Positions 41,775 through 50,666 are shown, numbered from the stretch's first letter. The stretch is 62,956 nucleotides of DNA from Collinsella aerofaciens (GCF_028209885.1 NZ_JAQLEM010000014.1:1-62956); one strand, 5' to 3'. The notes: generated by a model from the letters alone, not told the origin. Translations and numbers: made by a program.

Positions 41775-42584
41775 ATGATCGGAACTCGCACTTCATCGTC
41801 CTACACCCCGCACGTCGACGTCGCCCCCGCCGACCGCCCACTCATCCTCGTCGCACCGCGCTGGGAAGAGGCAGAGCCATTTTTAACCGAGATGCTCTCC
41901 CCCAACGAGGAAATCGCAAGTGTCTTTGTCGATGCCATCCTTGCCGCCGGCGGCCTGCCGCTGCAGATGTCCATCACCGAGGACATTGAGGTCATCCGTC
42001 ATTACGTCGATATCGCCGACGGCATCGCCATTCCCGGCGGCCCCGATGTCAATCCCAAACGTTGGGGCGATGATCGACCCTGCGACCCCACCCTCTGCTG
42101 CGAGATCCGTGATAGCTTTGAGTTTAAGCTGGTCGGCGAGGTGCTCCGCGCCAAAAAGCCGCTCTTTACCACCTGCCGCGGCACGCAGTTGCTCAATGTC
42201 GCCACCGGCGGCACCCTGTGCATGGACGTGCCAAGCCTGGGTGCGCGCGAGGGCCGCACGCAGTGGCGCCACACCCACGTGCTCAACGACCCCGTGCATC
42301 CCGTCGAGGTCGTGCCGGGCTCGTTGCTGGAGCGCGCGCTTGGCGGGCACAGGCTTATCCAGACCAACTCCGCACACCACTGCTGCGTCGATCGTCTGGG
42401 TAAAAGCACGCGCTTGGTCGCCAAGGCAACCGATGGCGTGCCCGAGTGCATCGAAGTCGAAGGCCAACCCTTCTGCCTGGGCGTGCAATGGCACCCTGAG
42501 TACACGTGGAAGACGCTCGAGACCGACTTTAACCTGTGGAAGTCGTTTGTCGAGGCGGCGGCCAAGGTTAAACAGGCCCGTTAG
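41775..42584 (+). CDS. peptidase C26 (gamma-glutamyl-GABA hydrolase-like) class I amidotransferase
   Basis: 269-aa class I glutamine-amidotransferase-fold hydrolase (PuuD-like). The nucleophile Cys is in TTCRGTQLLNVA, and the His/Glu pair is in CLGVQWHPEYT. It probably cleaves gamma-glutamyl amides or peptides. It lies 51 bp after the importer ATPase on the same strand, so it may process an imported gamma-glutamyl compound. The ribosome site before ATG 41775 is weak (GAAAG). The exact substrate is not evident. Confidence 0.87.
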   Translation: MIGTRTSSSYTPHVDVAPADRPLILVAPRWEEAEPFLTEMLSPNEEIASVFVDAILAAGGLPLQMSITEDIEVIRHYVDIADGIAIPGGPDVNPKRWGDDRPCDPTLCCEIRDSFEFKLVGEVLRAKKPLFTTCRGTQLLNVATGGTLCMDVPSLGAREGRTQWRHTHVLNDPVHPVEVVPGSLLERALGGHRLIQTNSAHHCCVDRLGKSTRLVAKATDGVPECIEVEGQPFCLGVQWHPEYTWKTLETDFNLWKSFVEAAAKVKQAR

Positions 42585-42619
42585 CTCGCAAACCACTCAG
42601 TTTAAAGTCTCCTATACCA

Positions 42620-42653
42620 GGTGGGCGGACACCAGCCACGGTGCCCGCCCACC
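42620..42653 (+). terminator. terminator of the importer operon
   Basis: GGTGGGCGGACACC pairs with GGTGCCCGCCCACC (13 of 14). The following sequence CTTGTATTTGG is only moderately T-rich. It may also serve the convergent gene at 42696. Confidence 0.65.
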
Positions 42654-42695
42654 CTTGTATTTGGTATGCTCGGTATGATTATCCCTCACAAACAA

Positions 42696-43514
42696 TCAAA
42701 AAAATCTCGACCGTAATCGGTCGACGGTAAAGCAAATGGCAAAAACGCTTGCTACGTTTATTAGGCAGTCAATTAGAATCGAAAGGCATTGACTATTCCC
42801 CAACGGGGTCACGCCACAAATCCACATGAGCATCGAGGCTGGAAGCGGAAGCATGGAATTGGCCCCGAGCTGTATGTAGATCGCTACAACGTTGACAAGC
42901 AACAGCATGCCAATCGGACCGAAGCCGGACCCAAAATAGGAAACAGCGATCACGCAAGAGACCACGTATGCAAGGCAGGCAGCGGCAGCAAGAACAAGTC
43001 GATAGCAAAATACATGCAGGTTGAAATACTGCTGAGCATCCAGAACGATTACGCAGTTAAGACAGTACAAAACGACACTCGACAGGATAAACGCGTCCAA
43101 AAGGGCAAAAGAAGACAGCACCACTCGAGCAACGATAGCGCACACACGCTTCCCTCCCCGAGCCTCCGACAACCCCCACGGTTCCTCAATAAAGCCCGAA
43201 CTGACAAAGCGCGGCACAATGCAAGCCGCGATGAACGGAAAGAACAATGCATGCGCCAACGGGGCTACGTTGAACAGCAGACCGCGAAAAACCTCTGCAT
43301 TACCAAATAGAAGGACATCCTCTGCCGATAGCCGAAGCGTCGGGTCTGGGAAAAAGCCCAAGAAACTGTTCTCACGGAGGCTACAGAACCACATCGGGAA
43401 AGAATAAAGCTGCAATACCACCATGCACGCATAAATTACCAGGATTAAGGCGTACGTCCATTTGCTCACATGCTTCAATTCTGAATGAAGGAATCTTCTA
43501 GTCTGACGAGCCAT
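42696..43514 (-). CDS. ABC-2 type permease (bacteriocin-immunity-like), subunit 2
   Basis: 272-aa membrane protein with about six spans, typical of the paired permeases of LanEFG/BcrB-type exporters: N-terminal SELKHVSKWTYALILVIYACMVV, later FFPFIAACIVPRFVSSGFIEE and RLVLAAAACLAYVVSCVIAV. I chose ATG 43514, which overlaps the upstream permease gene; GTG 43532 is the alternative. Base composition is visibly AT-richer than the surrounding core genes, suggesting horizontal acquisition. It probably exports a peptide antibiotic or protects the membrane. Confidence 0.7.
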   Translation of the reverse strand: MARQTRRFLHSELKHVSKWTYALILVIYACMVVLQLYSFPMWFCSLRENSFLGFFPDPTLRLSAEDVLLFGNAEVFRGLLFNVAPLAHALFFPFIAACIVPRFVSSGFIEEPWGLSEARGGKRVCAIVARVVLSSFALLDAFILSSVVLYCLNCVIVLDAQQYFNLHVFCYRLVLAAAACLAYVVSCVIAVSYFGSGFGPIGMLLLVNVVAIYIQLGANSMLPLPASMLMWICGVTPLGNSQCLSILIDCLINVASVFAICFTVDRLRSRFF

Positions 43515-44322
43515 TGAGCACACCCCCAGCACGAAAGCTCACGAGAGCGTAAATCAATACCGATAGACAGCTGGCTGCCGCGCCATATCCCAGAAGCGTC
43601 AGCTGCCCCATATCGCTATACCCAAGGGCACATCCGACTCCAAGGTACGGCCCCGGAAGAAAGAAGATCCATCGCAAGGACGGTATGGGCGTCTGAAGGT
43701 AAGTTCCGTAGAGCGTCAAGCTCATGACAAATCCGATTATTACCACAGCCCCGCTAAATACGGCGCTGCCTGTAATCCGATAGATGGTCGTCGTCTCCAA
43801 CGCAACCGATATCACCAATACGGCGTTGACCATCATTGCAGGCAAAAATACAGTTAGCATGTCGTGCGAGCAGTTATGCCCTCCACGTATTATGGCTATT
43901 GCAAAAAGAAGAAGGCAAAGCGCACTATATGCTGCGCCAATTATTAAAGCAGACGAAAATGCATGGGCTAGAGCCCCATAAAAGCGGTTGAGACCTCTTG
44001 CCAAAGAAATTCGGCAGCCCTCTTCATAGCCACGCTCCTGTAGAATTACCAGGCAAACGATGAGCGGCACAAGCAGAGATGTGCCGGCAAAGGCGCTACG
44101 CACAAGGGACTCATCGGGTGCAGAAGGATCGATTACATTCCAGCAGAAGCCAATATCCTCCCCAAAAACGCTATTGCCAAAGGCGAGCAACGTTGTTCCG
44201 TTTTTTAGAAAGATGCCGAAGAGAAGGCCGAACGCCAGCATAAGCGCAAGACCAAACTTCGCCGGAAACATCCTGTGCAAACGCATCATGTCCGCCTTTA
44301 TGGGATGAATCGCCAGCTTCAT
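43498..44322 (-). CDS. ABC-2 type permease (bacteriocin-immunity-like), subunit 1
   Basis: 274-aa six-span membrane protein. The first span follows MRLHRMFPAKFGLALML, and a large loop after it (GNSVFGEDIGFCWNVIDPSAPDES) is probably outside. The motif VCLVILQERGYEEGCRISLARG is like that of lantibiotic-immunity permeases. The start ATG 44322 overlaps the ATPase stop codon by 4 nt (ATGA). It forms a three-gene exporter with the ATPase and the second permease. Confidence 0.72.
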   Translation of the reverse strand: MKLAIHPIKADMMRLHRMFPAKFGLALMLAFGLLFGIFLKNGTTLLAFGNSVFGEDIGFCWNVIDPSAPDESLVRSAFAGTSLLVPLIVCLVILQERGYEEGCRISLARGLNRFYGALAHAFSSALIIGAAYSALCLLLFAIAIIRGGHNCSHDMLTVFLPAMMVNAVLVISVALETTTIYRITGSAVFSGAVVIIGFVMSLTLYGTYLQTPIPSLRWIFFLPGPYLGVGCALGYSDMGQLTLLGYGAAASCLSVLIYALVSFRAGGVLNGSSD

Positions 44323-45080
44323 AGCGAGACCGCCTTCATCAAGCGCCTGTAATATTCTTTTAGGGACGGCGCCTCGTCCCTTATGACATCCATCGATTCC
44401 TTTTTCAGCAGTTTACCGTCATGAATAAACAGGCAACTTGTTGCAACCGATGCCAGCTCATCCAAATCATGACTAGAGACGAGCATGGTCTTACCCTGCT
44501 CTCGATTCAATCGGCCGATAAGAGTCCATATACTCTCGATGCCCAGCGGGTCCAATCCATTTGCTGGCTCATCGAAAACTAGCAAGTCAGTGTCACCCAA
44601 CAAAGCCGTAGCTATATCCAGCCGCCGTTTCATTCCCAGAGAAAAACTGCTTACGCTCTTTTTTTCATCAACGTCCAGCCCGACTAGGCTCAAAACGCGA
44701 GGAATCTCACGATTCTCATCAAGCCCCCATTCCGCACATCGGATTTGAAGATTCTCAACCGCGTTGAGAGATTGGTATGTTCCGCTGGAATCTGGCACAT
44801 AGCCGACACGCGTCCGCATCAGACCAAGCTCTTTTTTTGATTTGCCTCCAAAGAGCTCCACGCTCCCCGACGATGGCTCGCAGAGGCCCAGCACTATTTT
44901 AATAAGCGTGCTTTTACCCGCCCCGTTTGCACCAACAAGGGCAAGGAGCTCAGACTGATGCGCCTCGAAGGAAACATCATGCAACACACGCCGTTTCCCG
45001 TAGCGCTTTGACACCTTTGATAACTTTATCGCTGATCCGTTCATTGGCCTCCCGTTCTGTTTGATAGCAAAACTGCTCAT
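44319..45080 (-). CDS. ABC transporter ATP-binding protein (BcrA/LanF-like)
   Basis: 253-aa ATPase of the drug/bacteriocin exporter type. Walker A GANGAGKST, signature FSLGMKRRLDIA (degenerate LSGGQ as in this group), Walker B LLVFDEPANGLDP and H-loop SSHDLDE are visible. Two starts are possible: ATG 45080, used here, with a weak site, or ATG 45044 with a close GGGAGG. It heads the exporter operon and has a plausible promoter at 45119-45147. Confidence 0.88.
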   Translation of the reverse strand: MSSFAIKQNGRPMNGSAIKLSKVSKRYGKRRVLHDVSFEAHQSELLALVGANGAGKSTLIKIVLGLCEPSSGSVELFGGKSKKELGLMRTRVGYVPDSSGTYQSLNAVENLQIRCAEWGLDENREIPRVLSLVGLDVDEKKSVSSFSLGMKRRLDIATALLGDTDLLVFDEPANGLDPLGIESIWTLIGRLNREQGKTMLVSSHDLDELASVATSCLFIHDGKLLKKESMDVIRDEAPSLKEYYRRLMKAVSL

Positions 45081-45118
45081 ATCGTTTCTTCTTTTCTTTA
45101 TTGTTTTCCATAGTCGTT

Positions 45119-45147
45119 ATTGTTTTTCGATAACTCAAATTTGTCAA
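45119..45147 (-). promoter_or_regulatory. promoter of the immunity-like ABC operon
   Basis: On the minus strand TTGACA (45147-45142), a 17-bp spacer, then AACAAT (45124-45119), about 40 bp before ATG 45080. The -35 box is a perfect consensus. Confidence 0.5.
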
Positions 45148-45152
45148 GATAA

Positions 45153-45186
45153 TCTAAAAGAAAGAACCCGTATTAGACACGGGTCC
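45153..45186 (-). terminator. terminator of the DUF2975-XRE operon
   Basis: ACCCGT and ACGGGT form a short GC stem; on the minus strand it is followed by TTCTTTCTTTT. It lies about 40 bp after the XRE stop codon. Confidence 0.6.
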
Positions 45187-45224
45187 TTTCACGCTTAAAT
45201 TTCGTTTTAGTTGTTCGCCTTAAG

Positions 45225-45554
45225 CTACTCGTCACTCAAATCGACAGCGAAGACTGATGTCGGAAGCGACGCCTCATTGCCTCCACCATTCCGCATCTGC
45301 CTCACGACATTTTTTGCACGCTCAACAATAAGCTCCTCAAGCTCTTTCTCACTCACCCGCCGAATAATATCTCCCGGTTGACAGTCAAGTTCATCGCAAA
45401 TATCGAGAAGCGTCTTAAGGCGAATAGCTTTAATTTTTCCGTTTCTTAGCTTAGAAATATTAGCCGGAGTATGCCCCGTGGCACGAATCAGATCAGCACT
45501 GGTCTTTCCGGTCTTAAGTAGCTGCGTCTCAAGCTCGATGATGAGATAGCTCAT
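45225..45554 (-). CDS. XRE-family helix-turn-helix regulator
   Basis: 109-aa Cro/C1-type regulator. The HTH covers about residues 8-66: LLKTGKTSADLIRATGHTPANISKLRNGKIKAIRLKTLLDICDELDCQPGDII. This compact type often accompanies DUF2975 membrane proteins, as here, where it lies 8 bp downstream of such a gene. Its target is unknown. Its position next to the exporter operon makes that operon a candidate, besides itself. Confidence 0.85.
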   Translation of the reverse strand: MSYLIIELETQLLKTGKTSADLIRATGHTPANISKLRNGKIKAIRLKTLLDICDELDCQPGDIIRRVSEKELEELIVERAKNVVRQMRNGGGNEASLPTSVFAVDLSDE

Positions 45555-45562
45555 GCTTCCTC

Positions 45563-46123
45563 CTACACAAGCTCGTCAGACTGCTCTTGGAGCAGCGAGG
45601 CATAACTCCAGATCACCGAGATACACAGACAGACAGCCGCGCCGATAAGCGACCCCGCATCAAAGGCAACGCCTTGGCAAATCTCAATAACGAAGGAATG
45701 AGGCACGACGTAAAGCTCCAGCCCACCAATGGTAAGATTGACCGATCCGTAGGCACCAATAAGCGAAACCGCGGCGTTAACAGCAAAGGCAAGCGCAAGA
45801 ACACGGATAAGCCGCACATGCGTCTTGGTAAAGGGCGAGACGCCTCGCGAGATGTTACGGCTGATTCCACACAGAACGACAAGCGAAATACCCACGACGA
45901 GTGCCAGGCACAGTCCGCTTGGGATAACGATGCACCCGCCATCGAGAAGCGTCACGACGCCGAAAGAATCGACAGAGGCAACGTTTGCAACCGCATACCA
46001 GATCACGTAAACAACCAACGCGGCAAAAGCGACGAGCATCCCTGCAAAAACGGCTGCCATGCAAAAGCCAAGCTTCCTGATATTTTCGCCCGCTTTGGCC
46101 ATACGCTGAACGCTGTTAGACAT
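45563..46123 (-). CDS. DUF2975 four-span membrane protein
   Basis: 186-aa protein with four hydrophobic segments (about residues 17-42, 58-85, 105-125 and 150-178) and the central cytoplasmic motif ISRGVSPFTKTHVRLIRVLA typical of DUF2975. ATG 46123 follows GAGGGTGAG. It is co-transcribed with the XRE gene. Such pairs may form a membrane-sensor/regulator unit, but no mechanism is known. Confidence 0.8.
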   Translation of the reverse strand: MSNSVQRMAKAGENIRKLGFCMAAVFAGMLVAFAALVVYVIWYAVANVASVDSFGVVTLLDGGCIVIPSGLCLALVVGISLVVLCGISRNISRGVSPFTKTHVRLIRVLALAFAVNAAVSLIGAYGSVNLTIGGLELYVVPHSFVIEICQGVAFDAGSLIGAAVCLCISVIWSYASLLQEQSDELV

Positions 46124-46265
46124 ACACTCACCCTCATCGACTCTATCGTTATTCGAACAGTTTATCGAACAACGATATTGATTGCATGCGGAAAGCCCCG
46201 CCAGTGCGCATAGGCCATTTACTAACCCGGAGGGGTGAGCGTGGATTTTTGGACACATATCGAAC

Positions 46266-46329
46266 GAGAGTGGATAATCTCCCACTTTGAGGCCGCCACC
46301 GGGCCTAAAACGGGAGATTATCCACTCTC
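46266..46329. repeat. perfect 18-bp inverted repeat with inner hairpin
   Basis: GAGAGTGGATAATCTCCC (46266-46283) pairs fully with 46312-46329. The 28-nt loop contains a second small stem (AGGCC/GGCCT). It lies between the divergently read ends of the DUF2975 leader and the HPt gene. There is no T-run, so it is not a standard terminator. Confidence 0.85.
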
Positions 46330-46353
46330 ATAGTCATCAAGGCCCGCAAGCTC

Positions 46354-46710
46354 TTATTCGGCCGCCTCGCGCAGGGCTGACATCGTTGCCGCATATTGCT
46401 GCTGCAGCGCATGCATTCCCTCGCGAGCGCCGTCAACAGCATCGGCGCCGCGCAGCGCCTCGGTCACCGCAACCGCCGGCTCGTACAGATTATCGAATCC
46501 CAGGTTCTGGCTCACGCCCTTGAGCGTGTGCGCTGCCATAAAGGCACCTTCGGCGTCGCCTGCCGCCATGGCGGCCTCCAGCTTGTCCATGCTCTCGTCA
46601 TCCAAAAACTTGAGGGCAAAGCGGGCAAGCATTTCCTCGCCCATCAGCCGAGCGCACGCGTCATCATAATTAGCGCCGATCTTCTCATACGCCTCACGCA
46701 TGGAAATCAT
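46354..46710 (-). CDS. HPt (histidine phosphotransfer) domain protein
   Basis: 118-aa single-domain HPt protein. The phosphorylatable His is in MAAHTLKGVSQNLGF (family pattern HxLKG). The remaining sequence is helical, as expected for a four-helix bundle. ATG 46710 has AAGGAG upstream. It lies 23 bp downstream of the GGDEF/REC/HD-GYP gene, whose REC domain is the obvious phosphotransfer partner. No sensor kinase is in the window. Confidence 0.88.
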   Translation of the reverse strand: MISMREAYEKIGANYDDACARLMGEEMLARFALKFLDDESMDKLEAAMAAGDAEGAFMAAHTLKGVSQNLGFDNLYEPAVAVTEALRGADAVDGAREGMHALQQQYAATMSALREAAE

Positions 46711-46733
46711 GGATTAAAACTCCTTAGGTCAAA

Positions 46734-48614
46734 CTAAATCGTGGGAAACGCGACAACGTCGGCGGGGCGTGCCAACGTCTCGGCAATACGGTCTTGCACC
46801 TCGAGCAGACAGTCGAGCAACAGCGGGTTAAACTCACCGCACTTACCGTCCAAGATCATCTGGATAGCCTCCTTGTGCGGAATAGCGTCCTTGTACACAC
46901 GCACGCTCGTCAGAGCATCGTACACGTCGGCCACCGAGACCACCTGCGCGGCAATGGGAATATCGTCGCCCTTAAGGCCATCGGGATAGCCCTTGCCGTC
47001 CCAACGCTCGTGGTGCCAACGCGCAATCTGGTACGCATATTCCATAAGCGCATTGCCGACGTGATGGCGACCCAGCTCAAACAGCATGTTGGCGCCGATC
47101 GTGGTATGCGTCTTCATAATCTCGAACTCCTCGGACGTAAGGCGTCCGGGTTTGTTGAGAATTGCATCGTCAATCGCCATCTTGCCGATATCGTGCAGCG
47201 CCGAAGCCAAGGCAATCGTGGAGCGTTCCTCGTTGTCGAGGGAAATGGTGTCGCTACGCTGGACTAGACAGCCAAGCAGCAGCTCGGTCAGCTTTTCGAT
47301 ATTCGTAACGTGCCTGCCGCTCTCGCCATTGCGAAGTTCCATGACACCGGCCATGATGTCGATGAGCATGCGACTGTTCTTGACGCGCTCGTTGTACTGC
47401 TGGGACAGCAGGCTCGTCAGGCGGCGCTGCTTGGCGTACAGACGGATAGTGTTGCTTACACGACGGCGCACGACACGGGCGTCAAACGGGCGGCTGATAT
47501 AGTCCGAGGCGCCCAGCTCGTACGCACGCAGAACCACATCGTCGGATTCTTCGCTCGAAATCATGATGACAGGCAGATTGTCAACAACCGATCGGCGCGA
47601 CAGATCGGCCAGTACCTCAAAGCCGCTCACGCCCGGCATGACAATGTCCAGCAGCACGAGCGACAACTCATCGCCATAGCGGTCGACCATATCGAGCGCC
47701 GTACGACCGTTATCAGCCTCGAGGATGCAATACTCGTCCTTGAGCATCTCGTTGAGAATGGCTCGGTTCATCTCGGAGTCATCGACGATAAGCACCAAAG
47801 GTTTTTCGCTTTGGAAGGCCTCGATGAAATCGCCATCGGTCACGACCGTACCGGCTTTTGCCTTGGCACGGCTCAGCAACTGGACAGCGCGGCCAACGCC
47901 CTCATCAACCGTCTCGCCATGAATGCGAACGCCACCAACACATGCCGTCAAACTCACGTGCTCATGGCCCGGAATAATCGCGGAACGAACGGCATCGGAT
48001 ACCTGACGCAGGCGACGGGCGAAGTCATCGGAGGGAATATCGGGCATGACGGCCACAAACTTGTCGCAGCCATAGCGTACGAGCTCGTCAGTCGAACGAA
48101 TTCCGCTGCGCATGGCCGTCGCCACAGCACCGAGCGCAAGGTCGCCGGCATGATGGCCACACATATCGTTGAAGACCCTAAAATCATCAAGGTCGATCAC
48201 CGCCACGCCGGCCTTCATGCGGGCGCTACGGAGCTTTTCCTCGTAATATCGGCGATTGCGCACGCCCGTCAGCACGTCGGTGTAGACAAGGTCCTCTTCT
48301 GTGGCCTCTTGCTCATCGATCGGACGCACCATCAGCAGGACGTGAGGCTCGCCCTCGACCTTTAGAGGGCGCAGACGGGCGCGGTACTCAACACCATCGT
48401 TGAGCAGTTGCTCCGACACCTCACCCGAATCTGCCAAGGCCTCAAGACTCGACTGACGCAGACAAGGGCAGCGATCGCCGGCGAGCAAGCAGTTAGGCTC
48501 GCTCTTAATCTGATCGGCCGACAGCAAACGTACCACGGGGTAGGTCTTCGCGACGCGGGCGACCTCAGCGGCAGCCTCCTCGTCGGTTAGATTGGCCTCG
48601 TGATTATTGAGCAT
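46734..48614 (-). CDS. GGDEF-REC-HD-GYP signalling protein
   Basis: 626-aa protein. After about 120 residues with a CPCLRQ-type motif comes a GGDEF-like domain (about 125-275) whose active motif reads RYGCDKF instead of GGDEF, so cyclase activity is doubtful. Then a receiver domain (about 300-415; LVLIVDDSEMNR, phosphoacceptor in VLLDIVMPG, PVIMISSEE), then a complete HD-GYP domain (SALHDIGKMAIDD, HHERWDGKGYPDGL), a c-di-GMP phosphodiesterase signature. ATG 48614 has AAAGGG upstream. Probably a phosphorylation-controlled c-di-GMP hydrolase coupled to the HPt protein. Confidence 0.9.
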   Translation of the reverse strand: MLNNHEANLTDEEAAAEVARVAKTYPVVRLLSADQIKSEPNCLLAGDRCPCLRQSSLEALADSGEVSEQLLNDGVEYRARLRPLKVEGEPHVLLMVRPIDEQEATEEDLVYTDVLTGVRNRRYYEEKLRSARMKAGVAVIDLDDFRVFNDMCGHHAGDLALGAVATAMRSGIRSTDELVRYGCDKFVAVMPDIPSDDFARRLRQVSDAVRSAIIPGHEHVSLTACVGGVRIHGETVDEGVGRAVQLLSRAKAKAGTVVTDGDFIEAFQSEKPLVLIVDDSEMNRAILNEMLKDEYCILEADNGRTALDMVDRYGDELSLVLLDIVMPGVSGFEVLADLSRRSVVDNLPVIMISSEESDDVVLRAYELGASDYISRPFDARVVRRRVSNTIRLYAKQRRLTSLLSQQYNERVKNSRMLIDIMAGVMELRNGESGRHVTNIEKLTELLLGCLVQRSDTISLDNEERSTIALASALHDIGKMAIDDAILNKPGRLTSEEFEIMKTHTTIGANMLFELGRHHVGNALMEYAYQIARWHHERWDGKGYPDGLKGDDIPIAAQVVSVADVYDALTSVRVYKDAIPHKEAIQMILDGKCGEFNPLLLDCLLEVQDRIAETLARPADVVAFPTI

Positions 48615-48825
48615 ATGGGGCCCTTTCGATAGCTTCGCATAGTAGCGGTGGGTTCCAAATGTTACAAGGGTAACACCTTGCCGATGCAGGTAAGCACGTG
48701 AATGCTGCTGCATTTTTATGACCTGGCAAACGGTGGTAATGGAGCCGCGGGCGCGTGGTTATTGGCGCATTCGTTAACAATGACGAAACGCTAACAGTCC
48801 CCCTCCCCGCAGGTCATCGAGCGTG

Positions 48826-49623
48826 CTAACGCTCCAAGACATCGCGAACGGCGTTTGCCGCCGTAACGGGGCGATCGCGCAAACCGTTATGCGCGCCCGG
48901 GATCGTCACAAGGGGGCAATCGAGATATTCGGCAGCCGCTCGCGTACCAGCCTCGCGGGGTGTACCGACCGAAAGCTCGCCCAAAAACACAGCCGACACC
49001 GCCTTTGATTCGCGGGCGCGCTCCCAGTCGGGAGCATATGTCATATTTGTTCCGTATTCATTGGCCATAAAGCAACGACCATTGCGCAGGGCATGCTTGG
49101 CTTCCGCTTCGGTCGTCCCAGGAGCCTCGGGGTCCAAGTCGCCGAGAGCTCCCAAGAAAAGCCGAAGCGCCCTTGAAATCTTTCCAGCCGCAATCATATC
49201 GAGCAAAATCGGAGCTGCGCCCATGCCGACGCCTTCGGCCGACACAGCCGGCTCATGCAGAATCGCACGGGCGACGAGATGGGGTTCGGTGCGAAGAAGC
49301 TCCAGCGCCACCAACGTACCGGCGCTATGCGCAAGCACATTTGCCGGAGCGCCAACGTGTTCGATCACGGCTTGCAGGTCGGCGGCCTGAGCGGCAAGAT
49401 CATAGCTGCCGTCTGCCGCTTCGCTGCTGCCGCCACAGCCGCGGCGGTCGTAGGCAATTACGCGGTAGTTGCGACTGAGCTCACAAGCGATACCGTCAAA
49501 AAATGTGCCGTCGACACAAGCGCCGTGCACGCACACCAAGGCAGGAGTATCAGGCGACACATCCGGGCCGGCATATTCGCGACAGGCAATCGTGGTGCCC
49601 GCATTCTCGACCGTAAAATCCAT
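48826..49623 (-). CDS. alpha/beta-fold hydrolase
   Basis: 265-aa alpha/beta hydrolase. The oxyanion motif is VCVHGACVDGTFF, the nucleophile elbow VLAHSAGTLVAL (Ser in AHSAG), and the catalytic His is probably in PGAHNGL. YDRRGCGGSS is typical of the family. It is a soluble esterase/lipase-like enzyme of unknown substrate. ATG 49623 has GGGGG upstream. Single gene, divergent from the radical SAM gene. Confidence 0.88.
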   Translation of the reverse strand: MDFTVENAGTTIACREYAGPDVSPDTPALVCVHGACVDGTFFDGIACELSRNYRVIAYDRRGCGGSSEAADGSYDLAAQAADLQAVIEHVGAPANVLAHSAGTLVALELLRTEPHLVARAILHEPAVSAEGVGMGAAPILLDMIAAGKISRALRLFLGALGDLDPEAPGTTEAEAKHALRNGRCFMANEYGTNMTYAPDWERARESKAVSAVFLGELSVGTPREAGTRAAAEYLDCPLVTIPGAHNGLRDRPVTAANAVRDVLER

Positions 49624-49842
49624 GTTGTGCCCCCATCATCAACGCCCATCCAGTTGCGCGTCAGTACGGCTGGATAGACCTGCATTGCTTTACGCCTTGT
49701 TAACAGATTAACTTTACCCGACCCGAGGCTTTTCATGACACGGCATAATGAGCGACGTGAAAAAACGAAACTTGTAAAGCAAGAGCCCGCACCCTGCTTT
49801 GGAGCCGATGTTATGCTTAGGCACAATTGTCTTGAGGAGCAT

Positions 49843-50625
49843 ATGCCTATGTCTACGTTTTTGAATGCCAGCCCCATCTTTGGGCCCGTTCGCAGCCGTC
49901 GCCTTGGCCTCTCGCTCGGCGTCAACATGATGCCGGCCAGCGGCAAAATCTGCACGTTCGACTGCATTTACTGCGAAAACGGTCTCAACGCCGAGCGCCC
50001 CTGTCATGAGCCGTACAACACAGCCGCCGCGGTACTCGACGCGCTCGAGGCAAAGCTGCGCGAGATGGCAGCCGAGGGCGAGCTCCCCGATGTGATCACC
50101 TTCGCAGGCAACGGCGAGCCCACCGCCGCACCGGAGTTTCCGCAGGCCATCGCCGGCGCCGTCGCGCTGCGCGACGAGCTTGCCCCAAACTCCAAGATCG
50201 CCGTGCTCTCCAACGGCACGCGCGCCGACCGCCCCGAGGTGCACGACGCGCTCATGATGGTCGATGACAACATTCTTAAGCTCGATACGGTCGACCCGGC
50301 ATTTATCCAGCTGCTCGATCAACCCGTTGGCCCCTACGATGTAGAGCACCAGATCGAAACGTTCGCGAGCTTTAACGGTCATGTCATTATCCAGACGATG
50401 TTTTTGAGCGGTGAGTACCGGGGCAAGTCTCTCGATAACACCGGCGAGGAGCACGTTGGTCCTTGGCTCGCGGCGCTCGAGCGCATTCGCCCGCAGGAGG
50501 CGACCATCTACACGGTGGCGCGCGAGACACCAGTCGCCGGCCTTGCCAAAGCAGCGCCCGAGGTGCTCGACGCCATTGCCGCGCGCGTGCGCGCCCTCGG
50601 CATCCCCTGCCAGGTGAGCTACTAG
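49843..50625 (+). CDS. radical SAM protein
   Basis: 260-aa radical SAM enzyme. The cluster motif is CTFDCIYCE (CxxxCxxC). Family context NASPIFGPVRSRRLGLSLGVNMMP at the start and ITFAGNGEPTAAPEFP fit a radical SAM group near COG0731/YfkA-like proteins. The C-terminus (ERIRPQEATIYTVARETP) agrees. The start was set at ATG 49843, next to GAGGAG, with ATG 49849 as the alternative; the frame is open to 49735. A 25-bp inverted repeat follows the gene. Substrate unknown. Confidence 0.87.
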   Translation: MPMSTFLNASPIFGPVRSRRLGLSLGVNMMPASGKICTFDCIYCENGLNAERPCHEPYNTAAAVLDALEAKLREMAAEGELPDVITFAGNGEPTAAPEFPQAIAGAVALRDELAPNSKIAVLSNGTRADRPEVHDALMMVDDNILKLDTVDPAFIQLLDQPVGPYDVEHQIETFASFNGHVIIQTMFLSGEYRGKSLDNTGEEHVGPWLAALERIRPQEATIYTVARETPVAGLAKAAPEVLDAIAARVRALGIPCQVSY

Positions 50626-50666
50626 CAAAACCACGCAGCAGCTAGTGCCCGCCATCCCGCCCCATC

